Positions 1 to 7,891 of a stretch of DNA of 64,000 nt are shown piece by piece (positions within the stretch are counted from its first letter, which is position 1; the number at the start of each line of letters is the position of its first letter). The stretch comes from Pseudomonas nicosulfuronedens (GTDB lineage: Bacteria; Pseudomonadota; Gammaproteobacteria; Pseudomonadales; Pseudomonadaceae), in the NCBI RefSeq assembly GCF_005877905.1, contig NZ_SWDV01000012.1, positions 1-64,000 of the forward strand, read 5' to 3'. A program made the position numbers and the translations under genes. The notes under the pieces were generated by a model that saw only the letters and a program-made list of their open reading frames with translations, was not told the origin of the DNA and did not search any database.

Positions 1-298
1 CTCGATTTGCTTTCAGTGGGGCCGGCTGGGCCGGAAGGTTTTGGACTCGTCTGCAGTGCGTCACTGCATGGGAAGAGAGATTAAATTCGACACCCTTGCT
101 CCACCAGACGGCAAAATTCACTTCTAGCGTTCCATTTTCAGAACGATTACAGCAGACCATCCCTCAGATCCGCGGCTCACAAGGGCCGAGCTCCCAGGCG
201 AGCACTGCCACCACTCAGAGCCCCGTCCCAGAGCCTCCCAACTTCAGGTCCTATAGAAACCCACCTACCGATGGTCACACAGGTCTTTACAAGAAATA
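1..298. other. Leading stretch with no recognisable gene
   Basis: No frame gives a convincing protein. One frame stays open to about position 395, but it overlaps the well-supported DUF1654 gene, has no ribosome binding site and translates to low-complexity Ser/Pro/Thr-rich sequence. The stretch is visibly less GC-rich than the coding DNA around it. It probably holds the end of an upstream unit outside the window and the promoter of the next gene. Confidence 0.4.
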
Positions 299-314
299 CT
301 GTATTTACATACAG
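299..314. promoter_or_regulatory. LexA (SOS) box upstream of the DUF1654 gene
   Basis: CTGTATTTACATACAG fits the LexA consensus CTGT-N8-ACAG exactly, with the usual AT-rich centre and flanking TA on both sides. It ends about 40 bases before the ATG at 356, where a repressor would block the promoter. Inference: the following gene is induced by DNA damage. Confidence 0.85.
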
Positions 315-355
315 TATTTTCCATCCAGCCCGCGACCGAACCCCGGAGGCCTCCC

Positions 356-577
356 ATGCATGCTGCAACCTACGACCAACTGTCCGCCCGCGTGAACGCC
401 CTGCTGGCTGACCCGACCACGCTCAAGAGCCTGGGCATCACCCTGCGCCGCGAGCCCAGCGATGATTCCGCCGCGTGGAGCCAACTGGTCACCGACTTGC
501 GCCAGGCGCCGAACCTGACGCTGCTGCCCCTGCAGGACGGCGCCATCCGACTGGCCTGGCACAGCTGGCTGGATTGA
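356..577 (+). CDS. DUF1654 family protein, probably SOS-regulated
   Basis: A 73-residue protein. The pattern (Y-x-x-L-x-x-R-V near the N-terminus, then L-x-x-P-x-x-x-K-S, a W-x-x-L segment, and a final DG-x-I-x-x-A-W) resembles DUF1654, a small family found mostly in Pseudomonas and its phages. Its function is unknown to me. The ATG at 356 follows GGAGG at 345-349 with good spacing. A LexA box lies just upstream, which suggests a role in the DNA damage response. Family assignment is by remembered pattern, not by search. Confidence 0.75.
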   Translation: MHAATYDQLSARVNALLADPTTLKSLGITLRREPSDDSAAWSQLVTDLRQAPNLTLLPLQDGAIRLAWHSWLD

Positions 578-629
578 GGCGAGAGCTGGCAAGCTAGCGC
601 CAGAAAACTCCGCCCATGACAAGGACAGC

Positions 630-1343
630 ATGCGTACCCTGAACGTCTCTTCTTTCATCTTCGGCCTGGCATTCCACTGTTCCCCTGTGTTCGCCAGTAG
701 TCCTTCTCCTGCTGCAGAGCAGCACTATGAGCAGGCCCGTTCAAGCCTGGAACAAGCCCGGCAGATGCTCGCCGATAGCAAAGGTTTCTCTGCGGGAAAG
801 CTGGAGGTGGTGATAGACAGCGCCAACGCCGAACTGCAGAAAGCTACCGAACTCGGGCACCCGGCCGCCGCGTTCTACCAAGCGCAGCTCATTCTGAATA
901 TGCGAAGCAGTGATACCGAGAAACGCAGCCAGGCGTGCTCGCTGCTGGAGACCTGGGCCGAGAAAGGTTTTGTGGCTGCCGCGGTCATGAACTTCAGAAA
1001 ATGCGACCGCTCCTATCTTCGGTTTGACGATGCCAGTCCCGAACATCAGGCGGCGTTGGGAGCACTGTCATCATCCCTCGCCGGAGGCGATCCCGCGCAG
1101 GCTTACTACCCCTTTCCGCAAGATGCCAGCCAGTGCTTCGGGGCAGGCTCTACCGAGACCGTTGCACTATCTCAGGCGCAATTCAGAGCCGAGGCCGAAT
1201 ACATTCTGGGTAGCGCCCAGCAGCCCGAAGACACCGAAACAGCAAAGCGACTAGTAGCCTGGCTGGATGACTCGGCAAACCATGGCTGCCAGATGCCTAT
1301 GGATCCTCGCCCGTTTCTGCGGAAACTGTCGGGAAACCAATAA
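630..1343 (+). CDS. Secreted hypothetical protein with Sel1-like helices
   Basis: A 237-residue protein with a signal peptide (hydrophobic residues 6-20, likely cleavage after VFA-S). The mature part is alpha-helical; around residues 75-120 it has helical-repeat features (ATELGHPAAAFYQAQ, later WAEKGFVAAAV) reminiscent of Sel1-like repeats. Several cysteines could form periplasmic disulfides. AAGGA precedes the ATG. Codon use is somewhat less GC-biased than in neighbours, so recent acquisition is possible. No function is recognised. Confidence 0.65.
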   Translation: MRTLNVSSFIFGLAFHCSPVFASSPSPAAEQHYEQARSSLEQARQMLADSKGFSAGKLEVVIDSANAELQKATELGHPAAAFYQAQLILNMRSSDTEKRSQACSLLETWAEKGFVAAAVMNFRKCDRSYLRFDDASPEHQAALGALSSSLAGGDPAQAYYPFPQDASQCFGAGSTETVALSQAQFRAEAEYILGSAQQPEDTETAKRLVAWLDDSANHGCQMPMDPRPFLRKLSGNQ

Positions 1344-1425
1344 GGCTCCCGTACATAGATTCGCAAATGCCGTCGCGTAGGGAAGAAACCCAGGACAGAC
1401 CACAAACACCCCATCCCGGCGAGGC

Positions 1426-1749
1426 TTACGGAGCCCCCATCCGCGCCGTATCGGCGATGGCGTTGCAGGTTTCCGGATTCAGGCAGTAGGTGATGTAGGT
1501 CACCTGCTTGTTACAGCCACGCACGCCGATGGTGTACTCCGTGCGCTCCATCGCCCGGCGCACGCTGGTGACCTTGCTCGACAGCACGCTACTGGTCACC
1601 GCCTCGCAGTTCATCTCGAACTTCGCCCGCGACTCGGTGGCCTTGATCGCCGCCTGCTGGTTGGAGGCAAGGAACTCTTCATTGCTCATGCAACCGGACA
1701 ACACGGCGACAGCAGCCAGCACCGGCAGGGATATCGGTAGACGCTTCAT
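1426..1749 (-). CDS. Small lipoprotein, hypothetical
   Basis: A 107-residue protein with a clear lipoprotein signal: MKRLP, a hydrophobic core, then the lipobox LSGC with the lipidated cysteine near residue 20. The mature part carries four more cysteines (MNCEAV, RGCNKQ, YCLNPETCN), which suggests disulfides in the periplasm. It resembles small genus-specific lipoproteins of Pseudomonas, but no named family is recognised. It stands alone, facing away from the next gene. Confidence 0.7.
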   Translation of the reverse strand: MKRLPISLPVLAAVAVLSGCMSNEEFLASNQQAAIKATESRAKFEMNCEAVTSSVLSSKVTSVRRAMERTEYTIGVRGCNKQVTYITYCLNPETCNAIADTARMGAP

Positions 1750-1907
1750 GATGACGTTCTCCGTGTGGTTCCCCCGGATATGGTCAGCTTCTGGAGTCTA
1801 GATCGCGCCGAAGGAAACGTCCGGCGTGCAGTTCGTCGGTTGCGAAGGCGCAACGCCACTATCCCTCTAGGCTCACCACTGAGGGTATTGCAGTGGAGCG
1901 ACGCGCG

Positions 1908-2180
1908 ATGAATCTCGACGACGATTTCGACCTCAGCGATTTCAACTTCGATGACCTGACCATCGATGAACTCAGCCTGGTTCCCATGGAGTCCGCCGCC
2001 ACGCCCGATGCGGTGACGCCGGCCAGGACAAAGGCCAAGTTCCAGATCGATACCCGCCACACCGAGCGCCGTTGCAGCGCCGACCGACGTCAATCCATCC
2101 GCTTCGAAGACGACCGCCGCAAGGGCGACCGGCGCGGTAGCGGCGTCGGCGATCCCTGGGCGAAGACCGTCGACTTCTGA
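1908..2180 (+). CDS. Small charged hypothetical protein
   Basis: A 90-residue soluble protein with an acidic, Asp/Phe-rich N-terminus and a basic C-terminal half containing spaced RR/DRR motifs (ERRCSADRRQS, DDRRKGDRR), a pattern common in small pseudomonad proteins of unknown role. A GTG at 1893 is an alternative start, but the ATG at 1908 has GGAG at 1895-1898 at proper spacing. No function can be given. Confidence 0.6.
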   Translation: MNLDDDFDLSDFNFDDLTIDELSLVPMESAATPDAVTPARTKAKFQIDTRHTERRCSADRRQSIRFEDDRRKGDRRGSGVGDPWAKTVDF

Positions 2181-2231
2181 GCATCGACACCGCCGGGTGA
2201 TTTGCCGGGGCTCGGGCTGAGCTGCTAGAAA

Positions 2232-2261
2232 GCGGTATCGCATTCAGATTTCCGATACCGC
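2232..2261. promoter_or_regulatory. Inverted repeat abutting the LysR start codon
   Basis: GCGGTATCG (2232-2240) and CGATACCGC (2253-2261) are perfect 9-base arms around a 12-base loop, and the LysR ATG follows at 2263. There is no Shine-Dalgarno sequence here. The element may be an autoregulatory operator or an mRNA hairpin at the start codon. Confidence 0.5.
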
Positions 2262-2262
2262 C

Positions 2263-3147
2263 ATGAGCGACAGTGAAAAACCCAATACCCGCCTCTTCGA
2301 CCTCGACCTGCTGCGCGCCATCGTCACGGTGGCCGATTGCGGCAGCTTCACCACGGCCGCCGCGCGCCTGCATTCGACCCAGTCCACCGTCAGCCAGAAG
2401 ATCCGCCGGCTGGAGGAGATGGCCGGACATCGCCTGCTCGAGCGCGGTAATCGCGATGTGCTGCCCACCGATGCCGGCGATACGCTGCTGGGCTATGCGC
2501 GGCGGTTGCTGGCGCTGAATGACGAAATGGTCGAGGCGCTATCCGGCGCCACCGTGGCGCTGACGGTGCGCATCGGCGTGCCGGATGACTTCGCCACCGG
2601 GCGCACTACCGAGCAACTGGCCGCGTTCAACCGCCGTTACCCACAGGTGAAGCTGGAGGTCACCAGCGGGCTGAGCCGTGACCTGTCCGCCAGCTACGAC
2701 CGCGGCGAACTGGACCTGGTGCTGCTCAAGCAGCGGCAGAACGCCCGCGAAGCGGTGGCCTGCTGGCCGGAAAAGACGCGCTGGGTGGATAGCGCAAAGA
2801 ACGCCTGCATCGAGCTGGACCCGCTGCCCATCGTCACCTTTCCGCCGCGCGGGGTGTATCGCGACGAGATGATCGCAGCGCTGGAGTCCATCGGCCGGCG
2901 CTGGCATATCAGCTTCACCAGTTCGAGCCTCTCCGGCATCCAGTCGGCCATCGCCGACGGCATGGGCATCGGTCTGCTGCCACAGCGCGCGGTGACGGCG
3001 GAACACGCCGTGCTACCGAAGAATATCGGGCTACCCTCGGTGGACGTCTTCGAGGTGGCCATGCTGCACCGCCCGGCGGTCGACCCGATGGTGAAGGAGC
3101 TGGCGCGCGTACTGTCACGGGTCCTGGCGCAGGATACGAAGGGCTGA
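2263..3147 (+). CDS. LysR family transcriptional regulator
   Basis: A 294-residue regulator of standard LysR length. Residues 12-75 form the winged helix-turn-helix (LLRAIVTVADCGSFTTAA then STVSQKIRRLE), and residues 95-290 form the effector-binding fold with the usual IGVPDDFA and late IGLLPQ segments. The target is unknown. A bicupin aminohydrolase gene follows on the same strand after 177 bases, so either co-regulation or independence is possible. No clear ribosome binding site precedes the ATG. Confidence 0.9.
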   Translation: MSDSEKPNTRLFDLDLLRAIVTVADCGSFTTAAARLHSTQSTVSQKIRRLEEMAGHRLLERGNRDVLPTDAGDTLLGYARRLLALNDEMVEALSGATVALTVRIGVPDDFATGRTTEQLAAFNRRYPQVKLEVTSGLSRDLSASYDRGELDLVLLKQRQNAREAVACWPEKTRWVDSAKNACIELDPLPIVTFPPRGVYRDEMIAALESIGRRWHISFTSSSLSGIQSAIADGMGIGLLPQRAVTAEHAVLPKNIGLPSVDVFEVAMLHRPAVDPMVKELARVLSRVLAQDTKG

Positions 3148-3324
3148 CACGCATTTGTAAATCGAATACAGCGGATTCCAACATTTAATTTGTGCATGAA
3201 CACGCCGCTGGATATCGTGGTTTCCAGCGACGGCCAGCGCACCGACAAGCGCGCCGCTCTGCACGCATTGCTCACCACGGCGCCTTACGCGCCGGGCAGC
3301 AAGACAACAATGAGGAATTACCCC

Positions 3325-4161
3325 ATGGCCAAATCCACTTATTACGCGCCGCACGGCGGGCACCCGGCACAGACCGAGCTGCTCACCGACCGCGCCATGT
3401 TCACCGAAGCCTATGCCGTGATCCCCAAGGGCGTGATGCGTGACATCGTCACCAGCCACCTGCCCTTCTGGGACAACATGCGCATGTGGGTCATCGCCCG
3501 CCCGCTGTCGGGCTTCGCCGAGACCTTCTCGCAGTACATCGTCGAACTGGCGCCCCAGGGCGGCAGCGACAAGCCCGAGCAGGACGTCAACGCCGAGGCG
3601 GTGCTGTTCATCGTCGAGGGCGAGCTGAGCCTGACCCTGCAGGGCGAAGTGCACACCATGAAGCCGGGCGGCTACGCGTTCATTCCGCCGGGCGCCGACT
3701 ACAAGGTGCGCAACACCAGCGGTCAGCACACCCGCTTCCACTGGATCCGCAAGCACTACCAGAAAGTCGACGGCGTACCGCTGCCCGAAGCCTTCGTCAC
3801 CAACGAGCAGGACATCGAGCCGCGCGTGATGCCGGACACCGAAGGCCGCTGGAGCACCACCCGCTTCGTCGACATGGCCGACATGCGCCATGACATGCAC
3901 GTGAACATCGTGAACTTCGAGCCGGGCGGCGTGATTCCGTTCGCCGAGACCCACGTGATGGAGCACGGCCTGTACGTGCTGGAAGGCAAGGCGGTGTACC
4001 GCCTGAACCAGGACTGGGTCGAGGTGGAAGCCGGCGACTTCATGTGGCTGCGCGCCTTCTGCCCGCAGGCCTGCTACTCCGGTGGCCCCGGTCGCTTCCG
4101 CTACCTGCTGTACAAGGATGTGAACCGCCATATGCGCCTGACCCTGAACCAGCCGCACTGA
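3325..4161 (+). CDS. allE: (S)-ureidoglycine aminohydrolase, bicupin (AllE/YlbA family)
   Basis: A 278-residue protein with two cupin domains, matching the AllE/YlbA family, which releases ammonia from (S)-ureidoglycine to give (S)-ureidoglycolate in allantoin breakdown. The first cupin has the EAVLFIVEGELSLTL and PGGYAFIPPG strands; the second has PFAETHVMEHGLYVLEGKAVY with the metal-ligand His/Glu residues. The ATG at 3325 follows GAGGAA. The frame stays open upstream to 3190 without a ribosome binding site. No other ureide gene is in the window, so the gene is isolated from its pathway. Confidence 0.85.
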   Translation: MAKSTYYAPHGGHPAQTELLTDRAMFTEAYAVIPKGVMRDIVTSHLPFWDNMRMWVIARPLSGFAETFSQYIVELAPQGGSDKPEQDVNAEAVLFIVEGELSLTLQGEVHTMKPGGYAFIPPGADYKVRNTSGQHTRFHWIRKHYQKVDGVPLPEAFVTNEQDIEPRVMPDTEGRWSTTRFVDMADMRHDMHVNIVNFEPGGVIPFAETHVMEHGLYVLEGKAVYRLNQDWVEVEAGDFMWLRAFCPQACYSGGPGRFRYLLYKDVNRHMRLTLNQPH

Positions 4162-4209
4162 GTGGCCGGTTCAGCCGGGAACTGACTCCGGCTCCCGCAG
4201 CGACACCTG

Positions 4210-4241
4210 AAAACCGGCACCCAGGCGCCGGTTTTTCTTTT
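4210..4241 (+). terminator. Rho-independent terminator after allE
   Basis: AAACCGGC (4211-4218) pairs with GCCGGTTT (4227-4234) around an 8-base loop, followed by a T-rich tract. It lies 50 bases after the allE stop codon. Confidence 0.85.
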
Positions 4242-4344
4242 GCCGCGTCGCCCGTGCCGTGACCGACCTCGCGTGGCAAGCGTGCCCCAGTCTGCTAAAA
4301 CGTCTGGCTGGAAAACGTTTCGCAGTTGCCGAGGAAACAGGTAC

Positions 4345-4866
4345 ATGGAAGTCCGGTTCTTGCCGCAAACCGAGTTCGACAACGTCCTCTTCTACCGCGC
4401 CGCCACCTTGCTGATCCTGCTGGCGATGACGGCCTTCACGCTGATCAAGATGTTCGGCGGCATCGTCCCCCCGCTCTCGCTCCTGCCCCTGTTCCTGCTG
4501 ATGCTCGATGTACGCTTTGCCGTGGAATGGCTGCGAGTCGCGCGCGCCGAACCGGCTTTCATCGAGAAGGGCGAGTTGGTGCTCTGCGGCCAGGACAGCC
4601 ACCGGCAGATCGCGCTGGAGAAAATCAGCTCGGTGCGCAGCCGCCACAGCCTGTTCATGGTGCGGCGCTACCGCAGCTGGTCGGAGCACCTGGCGTTCGT
4701 GGAGTTCACGCTGGACAGCGGCGAGCGCGTCTCCACCCTCGCCGAAAGTCGTGTCTTCGAGCGGCCGGCCGCCTCGGGCACCCTGGCGGCGGTCGAATCG
4801 GCCATTCTCGCAGCGAAGCTGAAGCGCCAGGCCGGCGTGCCGGGCGCTGTCAGCGGCGGTCGATGA
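4345..4866 (+). CDS. Hypothetical inner-membrane protein
   Basis: A 173-residue protein with two adjacent hydrophobic segments (about residues 17-35 and 38-56, a short hairpin) and then a soluble, probably beta-rich cytoplasmic domain. The layout resembles PH-like small membrane proteins, but I do not recognise the family. GAGGAA at 4331-4336 supports the ATG at 4345. A terminator separates it from allE, so it is its own unit. Confidence 0.65.
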   Translation: MEVRFLPQTEFDNVLFYRAATLLILLAMTAFTLIKMFGGIVPPLSLLPLFLLMLDVRFAVEWLRVARAEPAFIEKGELVLCGQDSHRQIALEKISSVRSRHSLFMVRRYRSWSEHLAFVEFTLDSGERVSTLAESRVFERPAASGTLAAVESAILAAKLKRQAGVPGAVSGGR

Positions 4867-4870
4867 CGAC

Positions 4871-5719
4871 TCAGGGCGAGCCGAACATCGCCGTCCAGTA
4901 GATGCCCGCGTCGCTCTTCGGGTCCGCCGCGTAGGCCGCGCCCAGTTCGCTGTACTGCGGGTTCATCAGGTTGGCGCAATGGCCAGGGCTGGCCAGCCAG
5001 CTGTCCACCACCTTCTGCGCGTTGCCCTGTCCGGCAGCGATGTTCTCGCCGATGCGCTGGCCGGCATAGCCGTTCAACTCCGCGCGGTCACCCGGGGTAC
5101 TGCCGTCACGGCCCTTGTGGTCGAAGTAGTTGTTATTGGCCATGTCACGGCTGTGCGCCTCGGCGGTGCCGCCCAGGGTCGCGTTCCAGCTCAACGCGCC
5201 GGCCGGGCCGAAGGCCTGCCCGCCGCACTGGCGACCCTTGCCACGCGCGGCGTTGATCGCCTGCAGCACTTGCTGGCCTTCGGCTTCCCAGGTGCCCAGC
5301 TTGCCTTGCAGCAGAGGGCGACCGAGCAGCACGCGCCAGTCATCGCCTTCACGAACGATGCCGACATCGACGAACTGCGGGTCCAGCAGCACCTGGCAGA
5401 AGCTTTCCTGCAGCGCCTTCATGGCGGCCGTGACATCGCGCGGGCCGGTCAGGCTGAGCATGCGCACGCTGCTCATCGGGTAGCCGGCCTGGTTCAGTGC
5501 GGCCTTCCACTCCCCCGCCGAAGCCGGCAGCGCCAGGCGCGAGTCCGGTGACAACGGCGGCAGCACCTGCGAAGCCTGGCCGCCGCAGGACTGCACATCG
5601 CCCCGGTAGGCGTTGATGGCTTCGAGCAGTTGGTCCTGGTCGGCCGCGCTGGCAGAGGCAGCGGCCAGCAGGCCGAGCGACAACAGCAGGCTACGCGGAA
5701 GGAACGACTGGCTGGGCAT
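4871..5719 (-). CDS. Secreted CAP (SCP/PR-1) domain protein
   Basis: A 282-residue exported protein with a signal peptide of about 25 residues ending ASASA-A. The C-terminal 130 residues are a CAP/SCP domain: LQAINAARGKGRQCGG, HSRDMANNNYFDHKGRDGSTPGDRA, the GENIAAGQ block, SWLASPGHCANLMNP and a final WTAMFGSP, with the conserved His and Glu. An N-terminal region of about 120 residues repeats a weaker AINAYRGDVQSCGG start, so the protein may carry a degenerate second CAP copy. Function of bacterial CAP proteins is unclear. The start at 5719 is set by the signal peptide. Confidence 0.85.
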   Translation of the reverse strand: MPSQSFLPRSLLLSLGLLAAASASAADQDQLLEAINAYRGDVQSCGGQASQVLPPLSPDSRLALPASAGEWKAALNQAGYPMSSVRMLSLTGPRDVTAAMKALQESFCQVLLDPQFVDVGIVREGDDWRVLLGRPLLQGKLGTWEAEGQQVLQAINAARGKGRQCGGQAFGPAGALSWNATLGGTAEAHSRDMANNNYFDHKGRDGSTPGDRAELNGYAGQRIGENIAAGQGNAQKVVDSWLASPGHCANLMNPQYSELGAAYAADPKSDAGIYWTAMFGSP

Positions 5720-5973
5720 GGACGGCTCCGATGGTCGAAAAGAGCTCAATGATGCGGGATTTCTTGGCGTTTGGCTGCGGCCGGCGTGAATGGGTTCCCT
5801 CGCTGGGGCGCTCTGCTGAAACCTGCGGTAAAGGTTGTCGGCTGCACGCCTCGGAGAATTTCCCAGCCACCTGACATAAGGCAAGGGCCCTGCCAACTAC
5901 CGTTGTATGCCACCCGACATATCGGACAATTCAGGAACCTGAACAAAGTCCGAGCCACAGCGGGAGGTGCGCA

Positions 5974-7416
5974 GTGCTCAAACCGATTCGCGTGTTCTGC
6001 TTTACCTTCCTGCTGGCGGTGCTTGCCTCGCTGCTGGCCGGCTGGCACATGCTGCAGATGAAGCAGGATGCGCTGGCCTATGCCCACGCCAGCGGCAAGA
6101 ACACCCTGCTGCTGGTGGAGCGCGAGTTCCACCGTGACCTCGACGTGCACGCACAGACTCTGCTGACACTCTCCAATGTCATCACCGGCCCGGCGACGCC
6201 GGACCTCTCGCAACAGGTTCTGCAGGAGCTCGTCGAAGGCCACGCCGCCGGCTCGATGCACGCGGGCACCCTGGTGGTGACCGACGCCCAAGGCCAATTG
6301 CTGGCCGACCTGAACCACGCCGGCGAGTCCAGCCAGGACCTGTCCATGCGCGACTATTTCAAGATCGCCCGCGACAATCCCGGCCGCCTGTTCCTCAGCC
6401 ATCCCTTCATGCCGTCCTATCCCGGCTCTTCGACCAGCACCGCACTCAGCCGCGCGGTGACGAACAAGGACGGCCAGTTCGTCGGCGTGGTCGCCGCAAT
6501 CAAGGAACTGCAGCACCTGGAGTCGTTCGTGCGCGGGCTGGACCTGGGCAAGCACGGGGTGGTCTCCATCCGCCTACTCGATGGCACCGTGCTCGCCCAA
6601 TGGCCGCCGGAGCTGCCGCGCGCCAGCGAGGAAGAGATCGACACCTTCCGCGAGTTCATCGCCAGCGGCCACAACGACTACTTCCGCCAGCAGGGCACCA
6701 CCTCGGATGCTTACTGGCGCGGCTACCGACGCATCGGCGACTACCCGGCGGTGGTCTCGGTAGAGTTGTGCCGCGAGGTGATCTTCCAGACCTGGACCGC
6801 GCGGACCTGGGTCACCAGCGGCCTGTTGCTGGCGATCAACGCTGCAACGTTGTTCTTCGCCTATCGCCTGACCCGGCACCTGCGCCGCCGCGACGCCCAG
6901 GAGAATCGCCTGCGTACCGAAGCCGGCACCGACCCGTTGACCGGTCTGCACAACCGTCGCTGGTTCGACGAAAAGGCCAAGGGCGAGTGGCAGCGCCGCC
7001 GCGGCGGTGATGGACCCCTGGCAGTGCTGATGATGGATATCGACCAGTTCAAGGCCTACAACGACCACTACGGCCATCCGCGTGGCGACCTGGCGCTGAT
7101 CAACGTGGCGCACCTGGTCGGCCAGGGCTGCCAACGCGAGGACGACGGCGCCGCACGCTACGGCGGCGAGGAATTCGTGGCGATCCTGCCCGGCTGCGAC
7201 ACCGCTGCCGCCGCTCGGGTGGCCGAATCCATCCGCCGTTCTGTGGAGGAAACCGCACTCCCCCACGAGAAGAGCACACGCGGCATCGTGACCATCAGCG
7301 TTGGCGTGGCCAGCACCTCGGATACCGAGGCGGACAGCGTCGAGGCACTGATCGCCGCGGCCGATGCCAACCTCTACAAGGCCAAGGAAGCCGGGCGCAA
7401 CAAGGTGGTGGCCTGA
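5974..7416 (+). CDS. Membrane diguanylate cyclase with periplasmic sensor
   Basis: A 480-residue protein with a GTG start (GGGAGG at 5962-5967). TM helix at about residues 6-26, a periplasmic Cache-like sensor to about residue 275 (MRDYFKIARDNPGRLFLSHPF is typical of PDC/Cache), a second TM, then a C-terminal GGDEF domain. The active-site motif is GGEEF at 397-401, and REDD five residues upstream forms the RxxD inhibitory site, so it should make cyclic di-GMP from GTP with product inhibition. No EAL domain. The ligand is unknown. Confidence 0.92.
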   Translation: MLKPIRVFCFTFLLAVLASLLAGWHMLQMKQDALAYAHASGKNTLLLVEREFHRDLDVHAQTLLTLSNVITGPATPDLSQQVLQELVEGHAAGSMHAGTLVVTDAQGQLLADLNHAGESSQDLSMRDYFKIARDNPGRLFLSHPFMPSYPGSSTSTALSRAVTNKDGQFVGVVAAIKELQHLESFVRGLDLGKHGVVSIRLLDGTVLAQWPPELPRASEEEIDTFREFIASGHNDYFRQQGTTSDAYWRGYRRIGDYPAVVSVELCREVIFQTWTARTWVTSGLLLAINAATLFFAYRLTRHLRRRDAQENRLRTEAGTDPLTGLHNRRWFDEKAKGEWQRRRGGDGPLAVLMMDIDQFKAYNDHYGHPRGDLALINVAHLVGQGCQREDDGAARYGGEEFVAILPGCDTAAAARVAESIRRSVEETALPHEKSTRGIVTISVGVASTSDTEADSVEALIAAADANLYKAKEAGRNKVVA

Positions 7417-7423
7417 ACGCCGG

Positions 7424-7717
7424 TCAACGCGGCTCCATCACCTCGACTTCCTGGATGGCGAAATCGCGGCGCAGGTACTCCATGCGCCGCTCGTGGAACT
7501 CGCGCATGTGCGGCAGCGCGGTGTGAATGGCCAGGTGCTCGCGGCTCTGCCAGACCTCGAAGAAGGTGAACAGCGTCGGGTCGTTCACGTCGCGCAGCAT
7601 GTGGTACTGGATGCAGCCATCCTCGGCACGACTGGGCGTCAGGTAGGTACGGAACAGGTCCTCGAAGGCCTGGGATTTTTCCGGAAGGGTGTGGGCCTGA
7701 AGGATGAAGGCGTACAT
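7424..7717 (-). CDS. ABM-domain quinol monooxygenase (YgiN-like)
   Basis: A 97-residue protein of the antibiotic-biosynthesis-monooxygenase fold: MYAFILQAHTLPEKSQAFEDLF, then YHMLRDVNDPTLFTFFEVWQSREHLAIHT. In E. coli the related YgiN reoxidises quinols made by MdaB. Here an mdaB gene starts 174 bases away on the other strand, which supports the same pairing. The start is placed at 7717, where the family's N-terminal strand begins. Confidence 0.85.
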   Translation of the reverse strand: MYAFILQAHTLPEKSQAFEDLFRTYLTPSRAEDGCIQYHMLRDVNDPTLFTFFEVWQSREHLAIHTALPHMREFHERRMEYLRRDFAIQEVEVMEPR

Positions 7718-7741
7718 CGGTGGTAGTCCTGCGTTAAGGAA

Positions 7742-7773
7742 AGATTGCCTTATCCTGACGCAAATCAATCTTC
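7742..7773. promoter_or_regulatory. Inverted repeat in the ygiN-like/mdaB divergent promoter
   Basis: AAGATTG (7742-7748) and CAATCTT (7767-7773) form perfect 7-base arms spaced by 18 bases in the region between the two divergent genes. It could be a shared operator. The regulator is not in view. Confidence 0.35.
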
Positions 7774-7891
7774 TCCATTTTTGATTCTCACGCACGGATC
7801 ATTTGTCCGGAAGCGGGTTTTTCCATCCCTGGTCGCCCGATATTCTGCGTCCATCGATTTTCTCACCCTTCAGATTTCGGGAGCCCACCCC

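Noticed and set aside
96-395. Open frame of 99 codons before and across the DUF1654 start
   Set aside because: No ribosome binding site, low-complexity translation, and it overlaps the LexA box and a much better supported gene.
3190-3324. N-terminal extension of AllE
   Set aside because: No ribosome binding site at the upstream ATG codons, whereas GAGGAA precedes the ATG at 3325, which also matches the family start.
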